From NCBI GenBank assembly GCA_049472395.1, contig JBLIRR010000027.1, forward strand, positions 1 through 64,000: a stretch of 64,000 bases of DNA, given 5' to 3'. Numbering within the stretch: the stretch's first letter is position 1; the number at the start of each line of letters is the position of its first letter. Both the position numbers and the translations under genes were made by a program. Below are positions 43,797 to 53,196 of this stretch, in pieces. The notes beneath the pieces are model-generated. The model saw nothing but the letters and a program-made list of their open reading frames with translations. It was not told the DNA's origin and made no database searches. This DNA is from JBLIRR01 sp049472395 (GTDB lineage Bacteria > SZUA-182 > DTGQ01 > JBLIRR01).

Positions 43797-44168
43797 TTTC
43801 CCTAATTTAAGTATATAATTTCCAGCACCGGTATTATTATATTCTTTTTACTTTAATTGAGCAATAACCATACCATCGGACCGGAAATTCTTCAGTAATT
43901 CTTATTTTGATCGTCTCAATGAGCTGCGCTCTTATGAATCGCAGTGTAAAAGAAGGTTTACAACATGTGCAATATTCTACACATGAATTCCATTTCTCCC
44001 TATGATATTCATACCCGAGAAATACTGAAAAAAAAGAGGAAAGAGTAAAGGGGGAATTGGTATTAAATATGCATTCATCTGGTATAGATATTTTATCTTT
44101 ATCATATATCCGCAAAATTATTATACAAACAAAAACAATATTTTAATAGAATTAATTTTATTGAAAGG
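43797..44168. other. 372-base divergent gap with a doubtful small ORF
   Basis: The gap lies between the divergent phosphopantetheinyl transferase and acyltransferase genes, so it must hold both promoters. A 92-codon frame on the minus strand (43837-44115) encodes a Cys-rich peptide (CVEYCTCC near its middle), but it has no ribosome-binding site and no family I know. I list it here and not as a gene. Confidence 0.5.
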
Positions 44169-44177
44169 ATGGGGGCA

Positions 44178-44927
44178 ATGGATAGTTATAAAAATGCGGC
44201 ACCTGTATATTCAGACTGCTATTCTCTTGAGAAGAGAGAGCAGATATTCATCCGGCAAGTGGAGAATCAAGAAGATTTAATCAAGGCATTAAATATTCGT
44301 TGGAGAGGATATGTAAAATATTTTATGAATAAAGAGGACCTAGTAGATCAATATGATTTTGCCCCAAATGTCACCCTCTTTCTTGCTGAAGATGAACACC
44401 ACAAGGCGGTTGGAACGCTAAGAATACTTGATCGGGAATATGGGAATATAGAGCTTGATGAGTATATTGATGTAGAGCGCATACTCCCTAATAATGTGTC
44501 GCGATGTGCTGAGGTGACCCGCTTCTCGATCCCCGCCCATCCTCAGGCAAAATTAATAAAATTGATGCTTTGGAAAGCTTTTCTCCTCTATTGCATGAGG
44601 AATAGAATCAATAACATACTTATCTCCGGCAGGCCAGTGGTAAGACGTGCTTACAAATCCTTATTATTTGATGAGGTAGGAACTCATGGTACATACTATC
44701 ATCCTCGGCTGGGTAATTTAGAACATAGATGTTTTATATGCAATATTATTAAAAAGAAACATCTATTAAGCGCGACTAATCCCTCGTTGTATGACTTTTT
44801 CTTTGTCAAATATCATGCTACTATAGACAAAAACTGCTATAGAACCTTTGTGCCTAAAAACCTCATTTTCCGTATACGTCTGCCATATAAGAATACGAAT
44901 CAGATGCTCTGTAGCGAGACAATGTAG
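44178..44927 (+). CDS. FeeM-like N-acyl amino acid synthase (GNAT fold)
   Basis: This 249-aa acyltransferase has the GNAT-related fold of long-chain N-acyl amino acid synthases: QVENQEDLIKALNIRWRGYV at the start, TLFLAEDEHHKAVGTLRILD, then CAEVTRFSIP and NILISGRPVVRRAYKSLLFDEVG. FeeM enzymes attach fatty acyl groups from an acyl carrier protein to amino acids such as tyrosine. ATG 44178 has AAAGGATGGGGG upstream; ATG 44169 is inside that site. A phosphopantetheinyl transferase, which activates acyl carriers, is divergently encoded next door. Autoinducer-synthase-like activity is an alternative because the folds are related. Confidence 0.72.
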   Translation: MDSYKNAAPVYSDCYSLEKREQIFIRQVENQEDLIKALNIRWRGYVKYFMNKEDLVDQYDFAPNVTLFLAEDEHHKAVGTLRILDREYGNIELDEYIDVERILPNNVSRCAEVTRFSIPAHPQAKLIKLMLWKAFLLYCMRNRINNILISGRPVVRRAYKSLLFDEVGTHGTYYHPRLGNLEHRCFICNIIKKKHLLSATNPSLYDFFFVKYHATIDKNCYRTFVPKNLIFRIRLPYKNTNQMLCSETM

Positions 44928-45032
44928 CATTTCACGAAAGTACTAACTCGTCGCTCCCTCCTTGAAAAAAGGGCCCACTTTTGTTACACTCTTAGCGAGC
45001 GAGAACTGTTCAATGGCTCTCGGAGATGTATG

Positions 45033-46106
45033 ATGGAATCAAAGAAATTAAAAGCGAGGTTGGAATTAGAAGATGGCTCTGTATATACAGGGTATTCTTT
45101 TGGAGCTCCGCAATCCGTTGCGGGTGAGGTGGTATTTAATACCAGCATGGTCGGCTATGCCGAGAGCCTGACTGATCCCTCCTATCATGGTCAAATCCTC
45201 ATATTTACCTATCCTTTGATCGGAAATTATGGTGTGCCTGGAAAAAGGGTGATCGACAAACTGGATGAGTGGTTTGAATCGGATCGAATTCAGATTAAGG
45301 GATTGATTATTCATGAATACTCATTTGATTTTAGCCATTGGAGCGCTCAAAAAAGCCTGGGTGAATGGCTCAAAGAGCATAATGTGCCCGGACTTTACAA
45401 TATAGATACACGTATGCTTACAAAATGCTTGCGGGATGAGGGCACTATGCTTGGAAGGATCCGCTTTTTTCATGAGGAAATAAATTTCTATGACCCGAAT
45501 AAAAGCAATCTGGTTGAAGAAGTAAGCATTAAAGAACCCATTGAATATGGACATGGAGATAAAACGATCATTGTGGTGGATTGCGGATGTAAGGAAAATA
45601 TAATCCGCAGCTTACTCAGCCTTGATTTACATGTTCGACGTGTTCCATGGGATTATGATTTTACCAATGAGCACTGCCATGGCCTGATTCTCTCAAATGG
45701 GCCCGGCGACCCCAAGAAATGTGAAAAAACGATAGAACATGTACGTCGGGTTATGGAGCGGCAATTGCCCATATTCGGTATATGTTTGGGAAATCAAATT
45801 CTAGCGCTCGCCGCGGGAGCAGATACGTATAAATTAAAATTCGGGCATAGAAGTCAAAATCAACCTTGCATAGAAGTGGGTACTAAGCGCTGTTACATCA
45901 ACTCACAAAATCATGGCTATGCGGTCGATGGCCGAACATTGCCGGAAGGATGGGAGCCATGGTTTATAAATGCCAACGATGGGACTAATGAAGGTATTCG
46001 TCATGTATTAAAACCTTTTATGAGCGTCCAGTTCCATCCTGAAGCAGCGCCAGGTCCTGTCGATACACGGATACTTTTCGAGGACTTCAAGAGAATGCTT
46101 TCATGA
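45033..46106 (+). CDS. carA: Carbamoyl-phosphate synthase small chain
   Basis: This glutaminase subunit supplies ammonia for carbamoyl phosphate. The N-terminal CPSase domain (LEDGSVYTGYSFGAP) precedes a class I amidotransferase with nucleophile Cys in GICLGNQ (about 250), FGHRSQNQPC and INSQNHGYAVD, and a His-Glu pair in FHPEAAPGP. The 357-358 aa length is typical. I prefer ATG 45033, seven bases after GGAG; ATG 45030 is also possible. Its stop overlaps carB (four bases). The wording of the N-terminus (TSMVGYAESLTDPSYHGQIL, WSAQKSLGEWL) is closer to Bacteroidota forms than to proteobacterial ones. Confidence 0.96.
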   Translation: MESKKLKARLELEDGSVYTGYSFGAPQSVAGEVVFNTSMVGYAESLTDPSYHGQILIFTYPLIGNYGVPGKRVIDKLDEWFESDRIQIKGLIIHEYSFDFSHWSAQKSLGEWLKEHNVPGLYNIDTRMLTKCLRDEGTMLGRIRFFHEEINFYDPNKSNLVEEVSIKEPIEYGHGDKTIIVVDCGCKENIIRSLLSLDLHVRRVPWDYDFTNEHCHGLILSNGPGDPKKCEKTIEHVRRVMERQLPIFGICLGNQILALAAGADTYKLKFGHRSQNQPCIEVGTKRCYINSQNHGYAVDGRTLPEGWEPWFINANDGTNEGIRHVLKPFMSVQFHPEAAPGPVDTRILFEDFKRMLS

Positions 46107-49100
46107 TCGAGATGCCAAAAAAAGTATTGATTCTTGGAAGCTCAGCCCTTAAGATAGGAGAGGCGGGAGAATTTGATTACTCCGGGAGTCAGGCTATTAA
46201 AGCCTTAAAAGACGAAGGAGTTATGACAATACTCGTCAATCCTAATATTGCCACCTGTCAAACCTCGCATCATCTTGCCGATCAGATATACTTTCTGCCT
46301 GTGACTCCCTATTTTGTCGAACAGATAATAAAAAAAGAAAAACCGGATGGTATCCTTCTGGGATTTGGCGGCCAGACTGCTCTTAACTGCGGCGTGGAAC
46401 TTGAGAAAAAGGGGCTGCTCCGTCGCTATGGAGTCAGCATACTTGGCACTCCTGCTCACGCAATCATGAATACCGAGGATAGGGAGAAATTCGTTACCAA
46501 ATTAAACCAGATACAGGTAAAGGTTCCTCGAAGTTTTGCAGTAACAAATGTTGATGATGCTGCTCGTATGGCTGATAAAATCGGCTATCCGGTTATGGTC
46601 CGCATTGCGTATGCTCTGGGAGGTCTTGGCTCAGGTGTGTGTTCATATGAGGGGGAAGTGCGCGAGTTAGCCACGAAAGCTCTTTCTTATACACCCCAAA
46701 TCCTTATTGAAGAGTACTTGCTCGGATGGAAAGAGATCGAATATGAAATCGTACGCGACCAGTACGATAACTGCTTTGCCATATGTAATATGGAAAACTT
46801 CGATCCTATGGGTATCCACACAGGTGAGAGCATCGTTGTTGCTCCCAGCCAGACCCTGACAAATCGTGAGTACCATAAATTACGAGAAATCGCTATTCGC
46901 ACTGTCCGACATCTTGGCATAATCGGAGAATGCAATATTCAATATGCACTTGATCCAAAAAGTGAGGATTATCGAGTTATAGAAATCAATGCACGCCTCT
47001 CCCGAAGTTCTGCCCTCGCCTCTAAAGCCACTGGCTATCCATTGGCTGCAATTGCGGCAAAACTGGCGTTAGGATACAGCCTGATTGATCTTAAAAACTC
47101 CATTACACGTGTCACAAAGGCAGCATTTGAGCCTGCTCTTGACTACATTGTAATAAAGATTCCACGATGGGACCTGAAAAAATTTCGGCTTGTATCCAAT
47201 AAGATAGGCTCTGGGATGAAATCAGTGGGAGAAGTGATGGCGATCGGCCGCAAGTTTGAGGAAGTAGTGCAGAAATCACTGCGCATGCTAGAAATAGGCG
47301 CTGATGGTCTGGTCTTAAACAGGGAGATGGAATTCAGCGATATTACGAAGGAATTGGCAGAGCCGACAGACCTTCGCATCTTTGCGATTCCTGAAGCGAT
47401 AAAGAAAGGATTTTCGATTGATACAATTCATGACTTGACCCATATCGACAAATGGTTTCTGTATAAAATCAAAAATATTGTTGATATTGAACATGCGCTT
47501 AAAAACGTGGGTGAACAACGATGCCCGAGAGATTTGTTGCAGCAAAGCAAGCAGTATGGTTTTTCAGATACGCAAATTGGGCGCGCGCTGGGATTTTCTG
47601 AAGAGCATATAAGAAGATTACGCAAGGATTATGGTTTAATGCCCTATGTGAAACAGATTGATACCTTGGCTGCGGAATATCCTGCACAAACAAACTATCT
47701 TTATCTTACCTACAATGGGTACGAAGATGATGTGTCATTCCTAGATCGCAACTCTGTAATGGTCCTTGGGGGCGGAGCTTACCGGATCGGCAGTTCTGTC
47801 GAATTCGACTGGTGTTGCGTTAATTGTGTAAAGACCCTTAATCAGTTAAACTATCGAACCATTATGGTCAATTACAATCCGGAAACAGTGAGCACAGACT
47901 ATGATGAGTGTGATAAATTATATTTTGATGAATTATCCTTTGAGACGATTCTTGATATTTACGAAAAAGAAAAGCCCATAGGCATCATTATTTCCATGGG
48001 TGGCCAGATTCCGAATAATCTTGCTCTCAGATTGCACACCTCACACATATGCATTCTCGGCACAAGCGCATTGAGTATCGATAATGCGGAGGATCGCCAT
48101 AAATTCTCACAATTATTGGATGAACTGCATATCGATCAACCTGAGTGGAAGGAGCTTAGATCGATACAAGAGGCGAAATCCTTTGCACAATCGGTGGGAT
48201 ATCCTGTGCTGGTTCGTCCTTCGTATGTCTTGAGTGGCGCTGCAATGAGTGTTGCCTCGACTCATCAGGAACTTGAAAGATTTCTCAATAAAGCCTCTCA
48301 CATCTCATCCAAGCACCCTGTAGTGATCACTAAATTTATTGAAAATGCCAAGGAGATTGAAATCGATGCCGTTGCCAACGAAGGGGAACTGCTCGTGTAT
48401 GCGATTTCAGAACATGTTGAAAATGCGGGTGTCCATTCAGGTGATGCAACGCTGGTGCTGCCCCCGCAGCGCACCTTCCTCGAGACCACTCGACGAATAA
48501 AGAAAATCGCACGCCAACTGGCGAGGCAGTTGAAGATAAATGGCCCCTTTAATGTGCAATTTGTAGCCAAGAACAATGACGTGAAAGTGATCGAGTGTAA
48601 TCTTCGCGCCTCGCGCAGCTTTCCCTTTGTGTCTAAGATTTTCAAGGTTAATCTCATTGATATTGCCACTCGTGTTATAATGGGCCGGCATGTTCCCAAA
48701 ACCGATCGATCTGCCTTTGACCTCGAATATGTCGGTGTCAAAGCGCCTCAGTTTTCATTTACACGTCTTATTGGCGCTGATCCGACAGTTGGAGTTGAGA
48801 TGGCGTCTACCGGCGAAGTAGCCTGTATTGGGGATAATTTTGAAGAGGCCTTTCTCAAGGCGCTCACTGCGGTCGGTTATCCGCTTTCTATTAAAAATGT
48901 TTTGCTTTCCACAGGGCCGATTGATAGCAAAATAGAATTCCTTGAGGGCGCAAGAAAATTGGAAGAATGTGGCATAAAATTTTTTGCCACACCCGGAACA
49001 GCCCAATTTATGAGGAACAATGGATTTGAAGTAACACAGCTGCATTGGCCTCTGTCTCAGGAGAAACCCAATGTGCTCGATTATTTAGAGAATAAAAAAA

Positions 49101-49294
49101 TCGACCTTGCCATTAATATCCCAAAGAATTATCAAGAGGAAGAATTAACTAATGATTATATTATACGACGTAAATCAGTTGATTTTGCTATACCTCTTTT
49201 TACTAATATTCAATTGGCTCGTCGATACGCTGATGCTATTTCCCGACTCTCACTCCATGATCTGCACATTAAAAGCTGGAATGAATATGAATAA
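46103..49294 (+). CDS. carB: Carbamoyl-phosphate synthase large chain
   Basis: This 1063-aa synthetase has two homologous ATP-grasp halves, an oligomerisation domain and a C-terminal MGS-like regulatory domain (about 935-1055). Motifs: GEAGEFDYSGSQAIKALK, GGQTALNCGVEL, ALGGLGSG, EINARLSRSSALASKATGYPLA; second half YRIGSSVEFDWCCVNCV, NYNPETVSTDYDECDKLYFDEL, ECNLRASRSFPFVSK. The product is used for pyrimidine and arginine synthesis. The phrasing, particularly GEAGEFDYSGSQ and SSVEFDWC, is that of the CAD/Bacteroidota type. It is translationally coupled to carA. No other pyrimidine genes are adjacent. Confidence 0.97.
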   Translation: MIEMPKKVLILGSSALKIGEAGEFDYSGSQAIKALKDEGVMTILVNPNIATCQTSHHLADQIYFLPVTPYFVEQIIKKEKPDGILLGFGGQTALNCGVELEKKGLLRRYGVSILGTPAHAIMNTEDREKFVTKLNQIQVKVPRSFAVTNVDDAARMADKIGYPVMVRIAYALGGLGSGVCSYEGEVRELATKALSYTPQILIEEYLLGWKEIEYEIVRDQYDNCFAICNMENFDPMGIHTGESIVVAPSQTLTNREYHKLREIAIRTVRHLGIIGECNIQYALDPKSEDYRVIEINARLSRSSALASKATGYPLAAIAAKLALGYSLIDLKNSITRVTKAAFEPALDYIVIKIPRWDLKKFRLVSNKIGSGMKSVGEVMAIGRKFEEVVQKSLRMLEIGADGLVLNREMEFSDITKELAEPTDLRIFAIPEAIKKGFSIDTIHDLTHIDKWFLYKIKNIVDIEHALKNVGEQRCPRDLLQQSKQYGFSDTQIGRALGFSEEHIRRLRKDYGLMPYVKQIDTLAAEYPAQTNYLYLTYNGYEDDVSFLDRNSVMVLGGGAYRIGSSVEFDWCCVNCVKTLNQLNYRTIMVNYNPETVSTDYDECDKLYFDELSFETILDIYEKEKPIGIIISMGGQIPNNLALRLHTSHICILGTSALSIDNAEDRHKFSQLLDELHIDQPEWKELRSIQEAKSFAQSVGYPVLVRPSYVLSGAAMSVASTHQELERFLNKASHISSKHPVVITKFIENAKEIEIDAVANEGELLVYAISEHVENAGVHSGDATLVLPPQRTFLETTRRIKKIARQLARQLKINGPFNVQFVAKNNDVKVIECNLRASRSFPFVSKIFKVNLIDIATRVIMGRHVPKTDRSAFDLEYVGVKAPQFSFTRLIGADPTVGVEMASTGEVACIGDNFEEAFLKALTAVGYPLSIKNVLLSTGPIDSKIEFLEGARKLEECGIKFFATPGTAQFMRNNGFEVTQLHWPLSQEKPNVLDYLENKKIDLAINIPKNYQEEELTNDYIIRRKSVDFAIPLFTNIQLARRYADAISRLSLHDLHIKSWNEYE

Positions 49295-49312
49295 TTGCTT
49301 TGTTAGCAACTA

Positions 49313-49341
49313 TTGATATACCCTCTCTATTTTGATATAGT
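49313..49341 (+). promoter_or_regulatory. Predicted sigma-70 promoter of the HDOD operon
   Basis: TTGATA (49313-49318) and TATAGT (49336-49341) are separated by 17 bases. It lies 78 bases before the proposed start of the HDOD gene and just after carB. Confidence 0.6.
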
Positions 49342-49418
49342 GGACACAAACTAATACGCAGCATGTATGATAATGAGCTCTAAAATAATGTTCCATTAAG
49401 GGGCAAGGGGGGAAGACA

Positions 49419-50303
49419 CTGTCGGCTATTTGCGTTGACATACCGGATAAAATCAAAAAAGCAGCTCAACAGATGCCTACAATATCTCCTATCATGGCGA
49501 AAATGGACCAGATCGCGTGGGAGATGCAAACATCACCAAAGCATCTTGTAAAACTCATAATGCTTGATCCTGTGCTGACTGCAGGGGTAATGAGACTTGT
49601 AAACTCATCTTTTTATGGACTGGCATATAAAGTGCAGTCTTTGGCTCAAGCAGTTGTTCTCGTCGGTATTAATACTGTCAAAAACCTCGCTATTTCCACT
49701 GCCATCTTGAGCACCGGCTTTGTGAAGGGAAAAAAATCACCCATCCACCCGGAGGAATTCTGGCGTCATTGCCTGGCCACTGCTATAGGGTGCAAGCTTC
49801 TTGCGAAAAAGCTCGGAGTCGCTCCTGATGAGCTAGAGACATATTTCATAGCCGGCCTTCTTCATGACGTGGGCAAGATACTTTTTATTAAGGCTGATCC
49901 GCACAGTTATCGCAAAGCATTGACTGAAAGTCAACAGCTTGGTATCTCCCTTGCGTTCTCAGAATTAGCCCATTTCGGATGTTCCCATTCCCAGGCAGGG
50001 GGTGTGCTGGCCCGTCAATGGAAGCTTGATGATATACTCGTAAAAGTAATAGAACTTCATCATTCGCTCCCTGAAAAGGAGAGCAGTCTGCTGCGAGAAG
50101 TTGTCACCATTGCAAATAATCTGAGTAAGCAGGCACATATGGGGCAAAGTGGTAATTGTGTAATAGAAGAAATGATTGATGATCTGGCGCTTCGTCTTGG
50201 CATTCAATCAAATTCCATGCAGCAGATTGCCGGCCAATTGGCCGCGCAGCTTGAAAAAGCATCGGATTTTTTAAACATTGTAAAGGAGCAGGAAAAGGGT
50301 TGA
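49419..50303 (+). CDS. HDOD-domain regulatory protein
   Basis: HDOD proteins are HD-related, usually non-catalytic signalling proteins. The domain (about 10-215) has DKIKKAAQQMPTISPIMAKM at its start, LDPVLTAGVMRLVNSSFYG and an HD-like LLHDVGK. The first ATG is at 49473, but the frame is open further and the residues before it (IPDKIKKAAQQ) are the conserved domain opening. The G-rich site AAGGGGGGAAG (49405-49415) lies right before a CTG at 49419. I therefore extend to CTG, with the caution that no ATG, GTG or TTG is available. It heads an operon with a metallo-hydrolase and a cNMP-binding protein. Confidence 0.82.
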   Translation: MSAICVDIPDKIKKAAQQMPTISPIMAKMDQIAWEMQTSPKHLVKLIMLDPVLTAGVMRLVNSSFYGLAYKVQSLAQAVVLVGINTVKNLAISTAILSTGFVKGKKSPIHPEEFWRHCLATAIGCKLLAKKLGVAPDELETYFIAGLLHDVGKILFIKADPHSYRKALTESQQLGISLAFSELAHFGCSHSQAGGVLARQWKLDDILVKVIELHHSLPEKESSLLREVVTIANNLSKQAHMGQSGNCVIEEMIDDLALRLGIQSNSMQQIAGQLAAQLEKASDFLNIVKEQEKG

Positions 50304-51232
50304 GAGTTAAATTTTGGGGAGTACGAGGCTCAATTCCTACCCCTGGTCCCACTACTGTGCGATATGGCGGGAACACCTCCTGTGTGGAGGTACAAGGAGA
50401 AAAGGATGAATGCATCATATTGGATGCGGGAACTGGCTTGAGACTTTTGGGGATTGACCTGCTAGAGCGCGCCAAGCCATTGCCCACACTACATCTTTTT
50501 ATTTCACACACTCATTGGGACCATATTCAAGGCTTTCCTTTCTTTGCGCCTTGTTATATCCCCGGTACAGAGATTCACGTGAAAGGGCCCGTACACTTCC
50601 TGGAATATAAAACACTAAAGGATATTTTCGATAATCAGATGCAGTATGAATTCTTTCCCATCTCCAATCAGCAACTGGCAGCACATATCACTTATGAAAC
50701 ACTCGATGAAAAAAGATTTGAAATCGGCAATTTTACACTACAATCGCAATTTGCAAATCATCCCATTCGAAGCTTAAGTTATAAACTTGAAGAGAATGGC
50801 CGGATTGTAGTGTATACTGGTGATCATGAGCCTTACTTTAATATATTTGATGATCCTTATAATCATCTTCAGGAGGAAGAAGAAGATGATGATGATATTT
50901 TATTTGGAGATATTGAGTCTGCTGTAAAAGATGCAAACAGGCGGTTTATTGAGTTTATTCGGGACGCGGATTTGCTGATCGTTGACTGCCAATTCACACC
51001 GGAAGAATATCCATCAGAGAAACGCAATTGGGGTCATTCATCATGGAATTATTGCCTTGAATGGATGAAAATAGGGGGGATCAAGCAGATGGCTCTCACT
51101 CATCATGATCCTATGAGAACAGATGAAGCACTTGATAATATAATAAAATCAGTGCATAAAGAAGCAGAAGGCAAAGGATTAGACCCTGAAAAAATTCTAA
51201 TGGCTCAAGAAGGTATGGAGGTTTTGGTATGA
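50300..51232 (+). CDS. MBL-fold phosphodiesterase-like protein with acidic insert
   Basis: This 310-aa protein opens with the family signature VKFWGVRGSIPTPGP and has metal motifs SHTHWDHIQGFPFF (about 70-83), YTGDHEP and LTHHDP near the end. It belongs to the RNase Z/PDE-like branch of the beta-lactamase fold, often found with signalling domains. A run of Glu/Asp (EEEEDDDD, about 193-200) forms an acidic insert before DILFGDIE. The start is TTG 50300 (TTGA overlap with the HDOD stop; GGAAAAGG five bases upstream). A cyclic nucleotide or RNA substrate is possible; not determined. Confidence 0.85.
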   Translation: MRVKFWGVRGSIPTPGPTTVRYGGNTSCVEVQGEKDECIILDAGTGLRLLGIDLLERAKPLPTLHLFISHTHWDHIQGFPFFAPCYIPGTEIHVKGPVHFLEYKTLKDIFDNQMQYEFFPISNQQLAAHITYETLDEKRFEIGNFTLQSQFANHPIRSLSYKLEENGRIVVYTGDHEPYFNIFDDPYNHLQEEEEDDDDILFGDIESAVKDANRRFIEFIRDADLLIVDCQFTPEEYPSEKRNWGHSSWNYCLEWMKIGGIKQMALTHHDPMRTDEALDNIIKSVHKEAEGKGLDPEKILMAQEGMEVLV

Positions 51233-51789
51233 GTAGCAATGTAAATCAATATCGACGTCACTTTAAGAAAGGAGAAGACATTCTTAAGGAGGGAGAAACC
51301 GGAAGTCACTTGATATTACTTGAAAAAGGTATCTTTGATATATGTATACAAGGAAAGAAAGTTAATTCCATTAATGCATCAATTTCGCAAGATTTTGTCG
51401 GAGAGGTGGGGGCTATTCTCGGGACTCCCCGTACCGCATCTGTCATAGCCGCAACAGAATGTATTGCTCTCTGTGTTCCTAAAATCGAACTTGATACCGT
51501 TCTTAGAAATTCTCCTTCACTTGGTATCAAGTTGATTCGCTCCTTATGCGAGAAAATGGTGAGCGCTTCCTCTAATTTAGCAGAAATACAGACTAAAAGC
51601 GATTCACTCTTTGAAACAGGCAATACTGAAACATCTCTGAGGAATTATATGAAAGGAGTGCTCTATCTTATGGAATTAGCTTCCAAAGATTCCTCCGGAG
51701 AGGCAGGGAAGAACCTTCTCGATTACTTCCTCCGCACAAATCCCTGGTGTATCCAATACGGTGATGAAAAGTTGGTACTCCACAGCTAA
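51229..51789 (+). CDS. Cyclic nucleotide-binding domain protein
   Basis: This 186-aa protein has a cNMP-binding beta-barrel (about 8-115) with HFKKGEDILKEGETGSHLILLEKG, DFVGEVGAILGTPRTASVIA (the phosphate-binding cassette) and a C-terminal helix. No DNA-binding domain follows; the last 50 residues are helical. It overlaps the metallo-hydrolase by four bases. In the operon it may sense a nucleotide produced or removed by the hydrolase; this is inference. Its stop overlaps that of mtaB on the other strand by four bases (CTAA). Confidence 0.88.
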   Translation: MSSNVNQYRRHFKKGEDILKEGETGSHLILLEKGIFDICIQGKKVNSINASISQDFVGEVGAILGTPRTASVIAATECIALCVPKIELDTVLRNSPSLGIKLIRSLCEKMVSASSNLAEIQTKSDSLFETGNTETSLRNYMKGVLYLMELASKDSSGEAGKNLLDYFLRTNPWCIQYGDEKLVLHS

Positions 51790-53108
51790 TCCATTATTTC
51801 AAGGATTTCTCCCTTGACCTCATCACCATTAAATGAAATGATCTTGACGCGGACAAAATGATTGAGCAATGCTTCAATCCCTGGATATTGCAGGGAAACA
51901 GGGATATAATTATCGGTTAACGCTATTTTCGATCCTCTCTCGTATCCATCCTTGTGCAATACAAGGGCAATCAAATCCTTCATCAGAAACCTGGACCAAA
52001 ATTCATTTTTTTTCTTTACACTCAGCGCTCTGAGCTTCTTGCTTCTTCGTCGCTTCACCTCTCCTGGAACCTGGTTATTCATGGAACATGCTTTTGTGTT
52101 CGGGCGAGGCGAGTAAGAAAACACATGGAGATAGGCAAGCGGAAGATTATCAATAAAATTATAGGTGCGCTCAAACGACTCGTCACTCTCAGCGGGAAAT
52201 CCAACGATAACATCTGCCCCGATTGCGCACGAGGTATGCAATGCAAGTTTGTTTATTAATTCTTCATAATAGTGCGTCGAATAGTCTCGCCCCATTTGTT
52301 TTAAGATAGCGTCATCTCCGCTTTGTAAGGGTATATGAAGATGTGTGCATATTTTCCTCGAGTGATTAAGGATATCTATCAAAAAAGGCGTGAATTCTTG
52401 AGGTTCAATAGAGCTTAGTCGCACCCTCCCCAATCCCGGTAATTGGATAATATCGCTTAGAAGGTCTGAGAGTGTTATATTATCGGATAGATCCTGCCCA
52501 TACTGGCCAAGATGAGTGCCTGTGAGCACGATTTCCTTATATCCATTGGCAATTAACGTAACTGTCTGATCAATAACTTCAGGTGCAGGGATACTCCGGC
52601 ACTTACCCCGCGCCTGCGGAACGATACAGTAACTGCATGCGGCATTACAGCCTTCTTGCACTTTAATAAATGCCCGTGTATATTCATGAAAATTATTGAT
52701 AAACATGGAAATCTTGGGATCGCCATCGGACTTTATACACACACAGGGTTCCTCTCTTTTAGCCCTCTCCTTCCCTGCTTCACCCAAAAAACCTGTTATG
52801 TTATATTTTTGAGAATTTCCGAGGATAAAATCCACACCCGCTATTTTTCTAAAGCTCTCAGGATTAATCTCAACAGAACAACCCGTGACAATAACTAGTG
52901 CATCCGGATTTCTCCTCACAAATTTTCTTACAGCCTGTCTTGAATGATAATCGCTTTTTTTGGTGACGGCACAGCTATTGACAATGTAAAGATCGGCTTT
53001 CTCATCCGGGGGGACAATCTCAAATCCGCGCTCTGAGAGCCTCTCCTTAATATAAAAGGTCTCATATTGATTAAGCTTACACCCCAACGTAAATAATGCT
53101 GCTCTCAT
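51786..53108 (-). CDS. mtaB: tRNA threonylcarbamoyladenosine methylthiotransferase MtaB
   Basis: This radical SAM methylthiotransferase converts t6A37 to ms2t6A37 in tRNA. The UPF0004 domain begins with FTLGCKLNQYET (about 4-15), the radical SAM motif is GCNAACSYCIVPQARG (CxxxCxxC), and a TRAM-like domain is at the C-terminus. TLGCKLNQ distinguishes MtaB from MiaB and RimO. I take ATG 53108 (MRAALFTLGC); a GTG at 53114 is better spaced from AAGGAGA and is also possible. A longer frame to 53180 adds a non-conserved 24 residues. It is a single gene. Confidence 0.94.
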   Translation of the reverse strand: MRAALFTLGCKLNQYETFYIKERLSERGFEIVPPDEKADLYIVNSCAVTKKSDYHSRQAVRKFVRRNPDALVIVTGCSVEINPESFRKIAGVDFILGNSQKYNITGFLGEAGKERAKREEPCVCIKSDGDPKISMFINNFHEYTRAFIKVQEGCNAACSYCIVPQARGKCRSIPAPEVIDQTVTLIANGYKEIVLTGTHLGQYGQDLSDNITLSDLLSDIIQLPGLGRVRLSSIEPQEFTPFLIDILNHSRKICTHLHIPLQSGDDAILKQMGRDYSTHYYEELINKLALHTSCAIGADVIVGFPAESDESFERTYNFIDNLPLAYLHVFSYSPRPNTKACSMNNQVPGEVKRRRSKKLRALSVKKKNEFWSRFLMKDLIALVLHKDGYERGSKIALTDNYIPVSLQYPGIEALLNHFVRVKIISFNGDEVKGEILEIMD

Positions 53109-53196
53109 ACCCACAAATCTTATCTCCTTATTGATCAGAATCTTTCCATAAATTTTAGCATGTAAGCACTCAGGATACAATGAATTGTCGCCTTAA

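Noticed and set aside
43837..44115. 92-codon Cys-rich frame on the minus strand
   Set aside because: No ribosome-binding site, no family known to me, and it occupies the divergent promoter region; left as doubtful within the gap.
44928..45032. Possible regulatory leader (attenuator) of carAB
   Set aside because: The gap is about 100 bases, with no stable hairpin plus T run and no pyrimidine-type leader motif that I could see.
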